A stretch of 64,000 nt of DNA from Chloranthus sessilifolius (Eukaryota; Streptophyta; Magnoliopsida; Chloranthales; Chloranthaceae): assembly GCA_021018995.1 (NCBI GenBank), contig CM037587.1, positions 91,695,251 through 91,759,250 of the forward strand, given 5' to 3'. Position numbers and translations under genes: made by a program. The stretch's first letter is position 1. Each line of letters begins with the position of its first letter. The notes beneath the pieces were generated by a model. The model searched no databases and was not told the origin of the DNA. It saw only the letters and a list, made by a program, of their open reading frames with translations. Positions 46,181 to 56,687 of this stretch are shown one piece after another.

Positions 46181-48647
46181 TGTAATATCCCGAAAAAAAT
46201 CACGTTAAACAGTGACCTCGAGATCCGTGCTAGACTGATCATAGGTTTGACCAAATAGGAGTTCAATAATTGGCATAGGGTGCAATGAACGGATGAGATG
46301 TGAGAATTCGAGTGAATGTGCGGAGATTGATGTAAATCCGAAGTCACATACACCTATTACGGTGCATGTGCTAAATACACAAGTTTGAGGGGAGATAAAA
46401 GGGTTTAATAACCCTAAAATCAATGTTGGTTGTTGAGAGAGAGTAAAGAAGAGAGAGAGAGAGGAGTAAAGAAGGTGGGTGATTAAGGAGTTATTGCAAC
46501 GGTTTGGAAGGGGGATTGAAGCACTTAACACCGGATTCGACGCGAAGGATCCGCTAGAAGCAAAGCTGGAACCCTAGCCTTTCCAACCCCTTTGACCAAA
46601 TCAATTGGAGATTGATTGAAGGTAAAATTCTTGTAAATTAAATGCATAGATTGAAGGGTTTAAATTGTAGTTAGAAATAGCTAAAATCATAGGATGATGG
46701 CTTAGAAAAGATTGGAAGAAGATTGGGAAGAAGATTCAAAAGTGAATCGCCATTTTGATTAATCGAAAGTGAGATTCGATTAATTGATTTTTGCCAAGAA
46801 GTTGAAAAGTCAAAAGACACGATTTCGATTAATCGATCGAGTTTGATTAATCGACTTTTGGATTCGATTAATCGATTTTAGAGTCGATTAATCGACTGGG
46901 AACCTTCAGTGGATGGAGAAATGTAGTCTGGGGAAATCGACTAATCGAATTGGGATTTCGATTAGTCGAGTTTGAATTTCGATTAATCGAGTTCGGTTGG
47001 ATTAATCGATTTTGGGAATTCGATTACTCGAATTGACAATTGAATGGATAGAGTAGAGAATTTCGATTAATCGAATGGGAATTTCGATTAATCGATTTTG
47101 GGAATCGATTAATCGAATCATATTCGATTAATCGACTTTGGAGTTCGATTAATCGACTGTGCCAGTTTTGTTGAATTTTTTAGTTTGACTTCAAGATCCT
47201 CGGGGGGGGGGTCTTGGACCTTCCTATTGCATCTTTAGTGATGTATTGCATGTGCTATATTGTACCATAGGTGGTACATGTGAGCTTGGGCACAAGGAGC
47301 CACGAGGGACCTTGATGCATGATCAAACAGAGACTTGAGGTAGGGAACACCTTGAACATATACTTTATTTTGCAAGAGCATGTATGTAGTGATATAGAAT
47401 TCAATTCAAACTATTTTTGTTTCTTAAGAGTTTGTGAAAAGTGTGCGTGTGTGACATCTAAAAGAGTAATCATAATGAGCCATCCCCAGGGGATGAGGAA
47501 GTAAAGAAATAAGAGCATCAGGTGTGATGCAAGTGAATGGATAAATCCCAGGGATATATCCAAGATTGAATTATGTCTGATAAGGCTTAACTGATATAAG
47601 AGAGCACACTTACACGATGAATAACTATATATAAAGCACCTGATATTTTTGTTATTTGAGGTTTGATAGGATACCCCACCGACGTGGCGGGATACCCACG
47701 ACTGACACAGTAAGATATCCGTGACCGATACAAGTAAAACCGTAAGCGGCAAGAGGCTTATCCAGACATAGTAAGTAAGTACACCTGTGGGTGTTGAATT
47801 GAGAAAAGTGAAACCCTGCCACCAATCCCCAGGGGAAAGGGGCTTGGGTACTATTTGTATTCCCAGGGAATACGTTTAAAACTGTCTATATAGATGACGA
47901 TTAAGGGTATCTCATAGGGGCTCGATGCTATATTGCTCGGAGATTACTTAAGTTGAAAGGTTAAGTTTTACATTAGGCCTTTTCAGTGTCATTCATGAAT
48001 AATTAAAAGACCTGAGTAAACTACCAGTAAAATATGATTCTTTTCAACTATTTTCATCAGTAACTGCATAGACACATCATGCATGACATATCATGGAATA
48101 TATGTGAGTTGTAATTTATATGTTCAATTGTGTTATGTTCCCTATTGAGCTAGGATGTAGCTCACCCTTTTGACTATACGTCGCAGGTCCATTGTTAGCA
48201 GCTGTTGACGCTTCAGGAGACGTTGACCCTGGTGAGTCAGACCCAATGCCTGGTGACGAGTTAGAGCCACCTCGAGAGGACTTCTTCTAGAGGACTCTGT
48301 TGCGTAGCTTTGAGAGTTTTGTGAGATTATTGGGGTGGCTTGGTATGTCAAGCCTGATTTTTGGTTAAACAATGTAATTAAAGTTTGGGATTATTCTTTT
48401 GGGCGAACCATCTGTGATGATTAACTATCATCGATGGTTCGGATTGGTTCTCCATTCATGCAGAGGCATGAGGGTAGAACTGTCTTTTGAAAGGTTTTAA
48501 AATGATATTATTCTGCAATTCTAATTACTATTTTCAGTTCATTATTGTTGTTTGATATACCAGTGTTCCGTGCTTAGTCAAGGGGCACGGTCAAGATGAT
48601 CGTGCTAATGGCACGGGTTTTGGGGTGCCAAAATCTGGGCTATCACA
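46181..48647 (+). repeat. Tekay element 5' LTR
   Basis: 2467 bp, starting TGTAATATCCCG and ending GGGCTATCACA. It holds a TCGATTAATCGA array at about 46755-47165. Confidence 0.9.
46755..47165. repeat. Palindrome array in 5' LTR
   Basis: About 18 copies of TCGATTAATCGA and one- or two-base variants, mostly about 20 bp apart, with a few longer gaps. Confidence 0.9.
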
Positions 48648-48649
48648 GT

Positions 48650-48661
48650 TGGTATCAAAGC
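48650..48661 (+). other. Primer binding site (initiator Met tRNA)
   Basis: TGGTATCAAAGC, two bases after the LTR end. Confidence 0.85.
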
Positions 48662-48737
48662 ATTTCTTTTAGTAATTCTGACAATCATTCTTTTTGTCAG
48701 AACATAGGTACTTCTGCTAATGAAACTTTAGTTTCAA

Positions 48738-50129
48738 ATGCAGCCGTCAATGTCATCTAGAGGAAGGGGCCGACCGAGGGGAGGCCAACAGAGAAGTTTG
48801 CGTAGTGGAGATGATTACATCTCTCCTACCAATCAGTACCTTTAGGAGGTAGTGAGGCCCCAAGGGACAACAGTAGTAGACAACAGGAGGATGAGGATCG
48901 AGATCGTCAGGATCGAGATCAAAGAGAACAAGAGAGAGTTAGAGAAAGACAAGAGGATAGAGAGGAGCGACAGAGGATGATGCATACCATGGAGACCATG
49001 GCAGCTGCCATGGCACAACAAGCCGCATCCTTTGCAGCTCATGCAACGATAGAATAGTAGCCACCTACACCACCTGTAGGACCCGCACTGCCTGTGCCTT
49101 CATCCTTCACGGAGTTTAGGAGGATGAGACCTCCTTTATTTTCTGGGCAGGCAGACACGATGGCAGCAGAAAATTGGTTGATGGAAATGGAGAAAATTTT
49201 TAGCGTGCTGACATGCACGGAGGACGAGAGTATAAGATGGGCAACCTACATGCTAGACGGGGAAGCTGGGCCTTGGTGGAAGTCCGTGATAGGGAATAGG
49301 GCCCAGGAGACTCCAGAGTTGCCGTGGACTTGGGAGGAGTTTGTTGAGGAGTTCAACAAACAGTATTTTCCAGAGGTGGTAAGAAATCAATTGGAAATTC
49401 AATTTTTGCAACTAGTGCAAGGGAGGATGACCGTGAGAGAGTATGGGGTTGAGTTTCTACGACTTGCCCGTTTTGCTCCGGATTACGTCGCTACCGACGT
49501 GATGAAGTCGAAGAGGTTTCAGCAAGGCTTGAAGCCTGAAGTTAGGGGAGGAGTAGCTCCATTTCAGCTAAGGACCTATGAAGAGGTCATGAGTAAAGCA
49601 CTTGTGGTTGAATAGGAGAATACAAATAGATATAGACAGAGAGAGCAACAAAGAGGTAGCAATGATCGAGGAAGAACGGGGAACTACAAACCGGTGAATA
49701 AAAAGCCGAGGTTCGTGGCCCAAAATCAGAGACCACAGTTCCAAGGGGGTTTCGGAAGACCGACACAGTAGCACCACCAACAGAGATTTCCACTACTTAC
49801 GTCGGGGAGACCTTTAAGCTATGAGAGCCCTGCCATGTCTACTGGCACGACCGTCACATAGGGTTCTCGTACTGTTTCTTCCGTGCCTCGGGAGACTTGT
49901 GCCAAGTGTGGCAAGCCTCACCGAACCATGGATTGCAGAGTGGGAACCAGGGGTTGTTTCCGATGTGGCAAGGTGGGCCACTTGATCAAAGATTGCTCCG
50001 TGGTTGATAAAGGAAAGACGACTTCAGTTGCAGCGCCACGACCCATTCAAGCACGGAAGCCGATCGTTCATGGGAGAGCCTATGCAGTCACTGCTCAGGA
50101 AGCAGGGAACGTGCATGACGTCATCCAAG
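48738..50129 (+). pseudogene. Tekay gag, with amber stops and one frameshift
   Basis: The ATG at 48738 gives MQPSMSSRGRGRPRGG, then a frameshift at about 48840. In the main frame follow an Arg/Glu/Gln-rich coiled segment (about 48870-48980), FRRMRPPLFSGQAD, ENWLMEMEKIF, WWKSVIGNR, FVEEFNKQYFP and FLQLVQGRMTVREY, the retrotransposon gag domain. Near the end is the zinc knuckle CFRCGKVGHLIKDC (about 49957-49998). In-frame TAG codons lie at 49055, 49058, 49613, 49769 and 49859. The frame leads into a splice-like donor at 50130. Gag forms the capsid and packages RNA. Confidence 0.85.
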
Positions 50130-50287
50130 GTGAGATTCTTTTAAATAAAGCAATTCCAATTTCATTAAAATTTTAGATAGAGAAGGTGCATTTATTAGGA
50201 GTTGTATAGATTCTTAGTCTAGACACTAAAATTATATGTGAATTAGGGGTGTAAATTGATGTGTAAATTATTGTATGTATACTATAG
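50130..50287 (+). other. Putative 158-bp spliceosomal intron between gag and protease
   Basis: It starts GTGAGATT and ends TGTATACTATAG. It is AT-rich, with multiple stops in all three frames. The length is not a multiple of three, and its removal joins the gag frame (exon end 50129, phase 1) to the pol frame (50288), giving a Gly codon exactly where related polyproteins run straight through. A random insertion would need to restore both frame and homology. Ogre elements of the Tat lineage are known to have an intron in pol; none is familiar to me in Tekay. Confidence 0.6.
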
Positions 50288-53200
50288 GTACTTTAACGGT
50301 ATATGAGAAGGGATGCTTCATAGGATATGACACTAGAGTGTTGATAGACCCAGGGTCTACCCACTCATTCGTCACTCCACATTTTGCCAAGAGGATGAAG
50401 ATTGTTCCAGAGGCATTGGACTTTGTCCTGTCTGTGTCTATTCCGACTGGAGAGTTAGTGGACACAGAGTTAGCTTGCAAATCCGTCATCGTAGCAATTC
50501 AAGATCAGGATGTGCATGAATTGGAGGCAAAGTTGATACTGCTGGACATGCAAGGGTTTGATGTGATCCTTGGCATGGACTGGTTGGCACAGCATTGTGC
50601 AACAGTCGATTGTAAGAATAAGGTTACCATCTTCAGACCCAACACGAGAAGATCATTTCGATTCCAAGGAGTGAGGTCATCACGTATGCCACTGATCTCA
50701 GCAGTAAGGGCCGAGCGGATGATCAAGAAGGGTTGCAGTGGGTACTTGGCTTTCTTAAAGGAGGACAAAGAAGAAAAGAATGTCATCTCTGAGATAGCAG
50801 TTGTGCGAGACTTCACCGACGTCTTTCCAGAAGAGTTGCCTGGATTACCTCCAGAGAGAGAAGTAGAATTTGCCATTGACTTAGCACCGGGAACGGAGCT
50901 TGTTTCAAAAGCACCATATAGAATGGCTCCTGCTGAGTTGAAGGAGTTGAAAGAGCAACTACAAGAGCTCATGGATAAGGGGTTTGTCAGACCGAGCGTG
51001 TCTCCGTGGGGAGCACCGGTCTTGTTTATTAAGAAGAAAGATGGGTCAATGCGTCTGTGCATTGACTATCGGCAACTGAACAAACTCACTGTCAAGAACC
51101 GTTACCCTTTGCCTAGAATCGACGATCTGTTTGATCAACTGCAAGGAGAGAAGTACTTTTCCAAGATCAACCTGAGATCTGGATATCATCAGTTGAGAGT
51201 CAAGGCAGAGGACATCCAGAAGACATCTTTCAGGACACGGTATGAACACTATGAATTTCTTGTAATACCGTTCGGGTTGACGAATGCTCCAGCGTCGTTT
51301 ATGGATTTGATGAATCGAGTGTTTAAACCACACTTGGACTCCTGCATAGTAGTATTCGTTGATGATATTTTGATATACTCCAAATCCAAGATGAAACACG
51401 AAGAACATTTGAGGATTGCTCTACAGACGCTACGTGAACACCAATTGTACGCCAAACTCAGCAAATGTGAGTTTTGGTTGGAAGAGGTTAGCTTTTTGGG
51501 ACATGTTGTCTCAAAGCACGGTGTCACGGTAGATCCAGCAAAGATAGAAGCAGTGGTTAAATGGGAGAAACCAAAGACAGTGACCGATGTACGAAGTTTT
51601 CTTGGGTTAGCAGGCTATTATCGACGATTCGTCGAGGGGTTTTCAAGGATTTTGGGACCTCTCACGAAGCTGACACGAAAGGATTCAAGATTTGAGTGGA
51701 GTGAGGCATGCGAGAAGAGTTTTCAAGAACTCAAGACGAGACTCACTTCAGCTCCAGTGCTAGCGATTCCTTCAGGCAGTGGAGGATATGCGGTGTACAG
51801 CGATGCGTCATACAATGGTTTGGGTTGCGTGCTCAACCAACACAAGAAGGTGATAGCTTACGGATCAAGACAGCTGAAAGAACACGAGAAAAATTACCCG
51901 ACTCATGACTTGGAGCTAGCAGCAGTCATTTTCGTGTTGAAGATTTGGAGACACTACTTGTATGGGGAGACGTTTGAAATTTTCACTGATCATAAGAGCC
52001 TCCGATACCTATTTACACAGAAAGAGCTCAACATGAGACAGCGCAGATGGATGGTGTTTCTCAAGGATTATGATTGTTCTATACAGTACCATCCAGGCAA
52101 GGCTAACGTGGTAGCCGAAGCTTTGAGTCGGAAGAGTTCAGCTCAGTTAGCTTGTTTGATTTTGGGTATGCACCGATAGAAATTATTGGAAGATCTGGCA
52201 CTCTATGATGCAAACATTGAGTCGAAAGATACAGGATCCTTTTTGGCTAACATATCAGTGAGACCAGTAATATTTGAGCATATCCACGATTTACAGATGA
52301 AGGATCCGATGTTAACAAAGATTCATCAAGATGTGATTGAAGGCATCAGGCCGGACTTCTCAGTGAAAGAAGATGGTTCTTTATTATTTAAGGGTCGTCT
52401 TTGCATTCCGGACAATGCCGAACCAAGACGAACGATTCTTGATGAAGCCCACAAGTCAAATTATGCTATCCACCCTGGTAGCACCAAAATGTACCAAGAC
52501 TTGAAAAAGAACTATTGGTGGAGAGGTTTGAAACAAGACGTGGTCGAATACGTGTCACGGTGCTTGACCTGTCAGCAGGTAAAGATTGACCATAGGCATC
52601 CTGCTGGACTATTGCAGCCTTTACCAATACCAGAATGGAAGTGGGAATTGATCTCGATGGATTTCATTGTTGGATTACCACGTACTGCCAAGAAATACAA
52701 TGCCATTTGGGTAGTGGTCGATCGATTGACCAAGTCAGCACACTTCTTGCCTTACAACACGATGTACACGGCGGGGAGACTGGCACAGCTATATATGAAG
52801 GAGATTGTCCGTTTGCATGGGATTCCGAGTAGCATTGTTTCGGACCGTGACCCATTGTATACATCAAAGTTCTGGAAGAAATTTCAAGAAGGAATGGGAA
52901 CGCCGATTTCAAGACATTCCATCCAAACCATGAAGACCGAGAGGGTCAACCAGATTATCGAGGACATGCTTAGGGCATGTATGTTAGAGCTACAAGGATC
53001 ATGGGATCAGCACCTACCTTTGATTGAGTTCGCATATAACAACAGTTTTTAGACGAGCATTGGGATGACACCATATGAAGCACTCTACGGACGGCGATGT
53101 AGATCGCCCATTAATTGGGAAGAAATGGGTGAGAAGTTTATTTTGGGACCCGAATTACTTGAAGATAATGCAGCCTATGTTCGTATGATAAGGGCAAAAC

Positions 53201-53691
53201 TTAAAACGGCACAAAGCAGACAGAAAAGCTACGCCGATATCAAGCAGACAAGCGTAGACTACAAGGTGGGTGAACACGTGTTTGTGAAAGTATCACCTAT
53301 GAAAGGGGTGATGAGATTTGGAAAGAGAGGGAAGCTAAGTCCCCGCTACCTTGGACCATTTGAGGTTTTGGGACGAGTAGGGGAAGTTGCTTACCGCATT
53401 GGATTGCCACCGTTGTTTGATTCAGTACACAATGTCTTCCACGTATCAATGCTTAGGAAGTACATTAACAACCCTGACTACGTGTTGAGCGGTCAAGAGT
53501 TAGAGATGCATGAGGATATGACCATGATCGAAGAGCCGGTGGAGATTTTGGATCGAAAGAAACAAGTACTGCGAACGAAAGTGATTCTACTCGTACTTGT
53601 CAGATGGAACCATCATACGGCCGAGGAAGCTACATGGGAAAGAGAGGCCGATGTGAAGGAACAATATTCAGCCTTGTTTCCAACCACTTGA
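50288..53691 (+). pseudogene. Tekay pol: protease, RT, RNase H, integrase, CR-type chromodomain
   Basis: Protease: [12 protein letters not shown] at about 50338-50373. [20 protein letters not shown] (about 51030-51085), [10 protein letters not shown] and the active site FVDDILIYS (about 51355-51381). RNase [35 protein letters not shown]. Integrase: H-x-H (HKSNYAIH) and CLTCQQ zinc finger, SMDFI, SDRD and the ERVNQIIEDM helix. Near 52890-52920 the sequence before ERVNQ is read in a wrong frame, indicating a pair of indels. The end (EILDRKKQVLRTK...WNHHTAEEATWE...YSALFP) resembles the CR-type chromodomain of Tekay elements. The only stops are TAG at 52177 and 53050, before the terminator at 53689. 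Confidence 0.9.
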
Positions 53692-53904
53692 GAATCAATT
53701 GTACCCCCGCAAGTGTGTTTGTGGATTTTGACAAAACTTGTAATCCAATGAAATTTTTTATCAAAGTATGACGAAGAAATTTTTCTTTTTTATACACACA
53801 TGACCATGATGATGTGTTTTGTAGAACCCAGGATCACTTGATATCATAAATTACCAAGACAAATCAAATAGACAGAGAAATTTAAAAACCAACAGAATTT
53901 GATC

Positions 53905-54600
53905 AAAACCGATTAATCGATTTTCAAATCGATTAATCGATTTGAAAATTCGATTAACCGATTTTGTTCGATTAGTCAACTGGCATGCGCCAGTGACTGG
54001 GAACTTGAATAAGGATTAGAAAAATGACAGAGTGAATTTTCGATTAATCGATATTGGTTTCGATCAATCGATTTAGAAGAACTTAGAGGGATTTTATGAA
54101 ATTTCGATTAATCGAGGAGAAATTCGATTAATTGATTTATGGTTTCGATTAATCGAACTGGAAGTTCGATTAATCGATTAACTTAAGGAAATTAGCAAAT
54201 TTGAAGTATGAGAAATGATTTCGATTAATCGATGTGAAATTCGATTAATCGATTTGAGATTTCGATTAATCGAATCATAGTTCGACTAATCGAGTAACTT
54301 AAAGAATCCTGAAAACTTTGGAAGGGACTGCATGATTTCGATTAATCGAAGTGAATTTCGATTAATCGATTTTGGAATTTTGATTAATCGAAATGGATTT
54401 TGATTAATCGACTGGCTCGCGCCAGTGAGCTCTAAAACTTGAAATTTTAAACGGATACGATTTCGATTAATCGAAATGGTTTCGACTAATCGATTTTGAG
54501 TTTCGACTAATCGAATTTGGAAATCAATTAATCGATTTCGCGCGGCTTAACCTAATTTTAAATTTCGATTAATCGAGTTCAGAAATTGATTAATCGAGCC
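53905..54600. repeat. Palindrome array upstream of the extra ORF
   Basis: About 24 copies of TCGATTAATCGA or near variants in 700 bp. They come mostly in groups of four spaced 20-21 bp, the groups separated by 50-70 bp. Two groups are followed by the hairpin CTGGC...GCCAGTGA. Confidence 0.95.
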
Positions 54601-54845
54601 GGAGCCTATATATATGAATCGATGAAATTTTTTCATTTCATCCGAAATCATTTGGGATTTTTGCATTTGGGCGCCGTTGCTTCTCCTTCTTCCTTCAACC
54701 ATCCGAGCTAGGGTTTTGGATCTCCTTCGTCGATTTCGGACCAAGGACGCTAACTTTTACCATGAAACCTACGATAAACCCTAGTTCAACTCTTTTTCTT
54801 CAGATTTGAGCCATAAAAACCCTAATTTCTTGAATTTTCACCATA

Positions 54846-56408
54846 ATGCCGTCGAAAACCTGGTTGTCTTCGAAGAAGGCGACCTCTAAACTCCCGGTTC
54901 GGCGTAAGAACGCCGCACCACCACCACCTACCCCATCGCCGGTGAGGACTCCATCACCATCGGCATCGGAGACCACCTCCGGTTCGACGAGCGCATCCTC
55001 GCGCGAGTCTTCACGCGAATCGACACCCATGCCGCCACCACCCACTAACGTACTACAACCCAATGAGTGGTGGGAGGCGAAGACCTTTGAGGTCGAATAC
55101 ATCATTGACCTAACCCTCTTTACGAATCTCAATGTATCGGGCGAGACCCAATGGGCTCGCAACTACCTCCAAAATGCCGGCCTCGGCAACCTTCTCAAAC
55201 CAATTCGGGGTTCCTACTACCCTAGATTAGTTAGATTGTTTTACCAAGAGCTCGTAGATGGCCCTACCGACGACGTGGTTTTGACCAAGATAGAGGGTCG
55301 AGACTACACCATTACCCATTGCCACATACACGAGGTACTCGAGTGTTACCTTGATTTCACCCCAGAGACCACCCTCTTCCCACCCTTTGAAGAGGAAGTT
55401 AAATTTGAAGAGATTATGACCCGCATGACTAACGGGAAAAAGGGGTCGGGATCCTCCATCAAGAGGGACGACCTTCCCCACTACATGTGGATGCTTGATT
55501 CCATAATCAAGTGTAACCTCTACCCGTTGCGGCACGACACCGAGCAGATTGAGGTAGTGCAACAGGCACTATATGCAGCCTTTTGTGGCTGGTGGTTCGA
55601 CGCGACCATGCTCATCCTAGAGGGGATGAAGTATATAAAAGGAAAACTAATGAAGGGCAACTTGAGGCCCAAGGAGAAAATGTCGTATGCTCGATTGATC
55701 TCGAGCATGTTGGAGTGTTACTCCAACGCTCCCGAGTATGTGGTATCGCCCCACGAGGTGCGGGCGATGAACCGAGTGAAGACATTTTTAAAGTCTTCAT
55801 GGAGCCGTAGCTACAACTTGTTGAAGCGGACCCTCCTCGGGTCGATTCAGGCAGGCTGACAGAGTAGCACCACCACCCCCACCACCACATCAGGACCCAC
55901 CCATGGGTGGGGCACACCCGGCTGAGACTTCAGCGGAGGGGGCACCCTCTCATACCACCGCTTCACCGACACCGCCAGCCCATTCCGCACCAGCTACACC
56001 CACATCATCCTACCGCCGGCGCGCAGCTCAATCTGGCCCTACCGTTGAGGAGGTGTTGGCACGTATGGAGGCCAACAACAAGCGGATGAGCCGGAGGATG
56101 GACTTCCTTATGTTCCATACGCTCCGCTACATCTACCCATCCGACTATCAGCGGTACTTAGCTCAGGAGGAGGAGTGGACCACGGGACAGACCACCTTCC
56201 ATAGGGGTCCCGTCTTCCGTCCGGCCACCGCGGCTATCGACGCTGGTACTTCCACTTTTGCACCAATTTTGCCGAAGGGGCGCCATAGTCACGGCCGCTA
56301 CCTCACCACCCACCAACTCCGAGACCCGCTGCCCCATAGCTCCGCCACGAGATGGGCGAGGCTCCACCACCCGACCTGCCTGACGAGGGGACGGCATGAG
56401 CCTCGTGC
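54846..56408 (+). pseudogene. Extra ORF after integrase, 'putative plant transposon protein' type
   Basis: The ATG at 54846 opens 337 codons. A basic, Ser/Pro-rich N-terminus (residues 1-75) is followed by WWEAKTFEVEYIIDLTLF, YYPRLVRLFYQEL, DDLPHYMWMLDSIIK, CNLYPLRH, VVQQALYAAFCGWWFDAT and MSYARLISSMLECYSN. TGA at 55857 ends the frame, but similar composition continues one frame over (about 55855): a Pro-rich linker, SYRRRAAQSGPTVEEVLARM, RMDFLMFHTLRYIYPSDYQ, probably ending near DLPDEGTA at about 56395. So the intact protein was probably near 500 residues. It resembles the Athila ORF at 34945-36190. No transmembrane or signal segment. The role is unknown. Confidence 0.65.
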
Positions 56409-56671
56409 TCTCATCTTCTTTTTGAGTGGTTTCCTTGAATGTATGAGTGTTTGTATGCCAACCTATCTGGCAATTTGTAAAAATTTTCAGACACTTAATA
56501 GAAATCACAAATTTTGGTGTAAATTTTCCAGTATCATTGTATTTTCTATTCTATACTTGTATTTTTGTAATTACCTTGCTATGTCTGGAGTCAACTGGGG
56601 CACCTCACCTGAGAGTGTGGGGGGGGGGCCCAGACCAACGCACCCTTTGGTTATTTTCGAGGACGAAAATT

Positions 56672-56687
56672 CCCAAGGTGGGGAGGA
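56672..56687 (+). other. Tekay element polypurine tract
   Basis: A purine-rich run, AAGGTGGGGAGGA, abuts the right LTR. Confidence 0.75.

Noticed and set aside
46755..47165. Regularly spaced palindromes as a CRISPR array
   Set aside because: The host is a plant, repeats are 12 bp with spacers of about 8-10 bp that are similar to one another, and they lie in LTRs.
54846..56408. Envelope gene for the extra ORF
   Set aside because: No signal peptide, no membrane segment and no cleavage site pattern; position alone is not enough.
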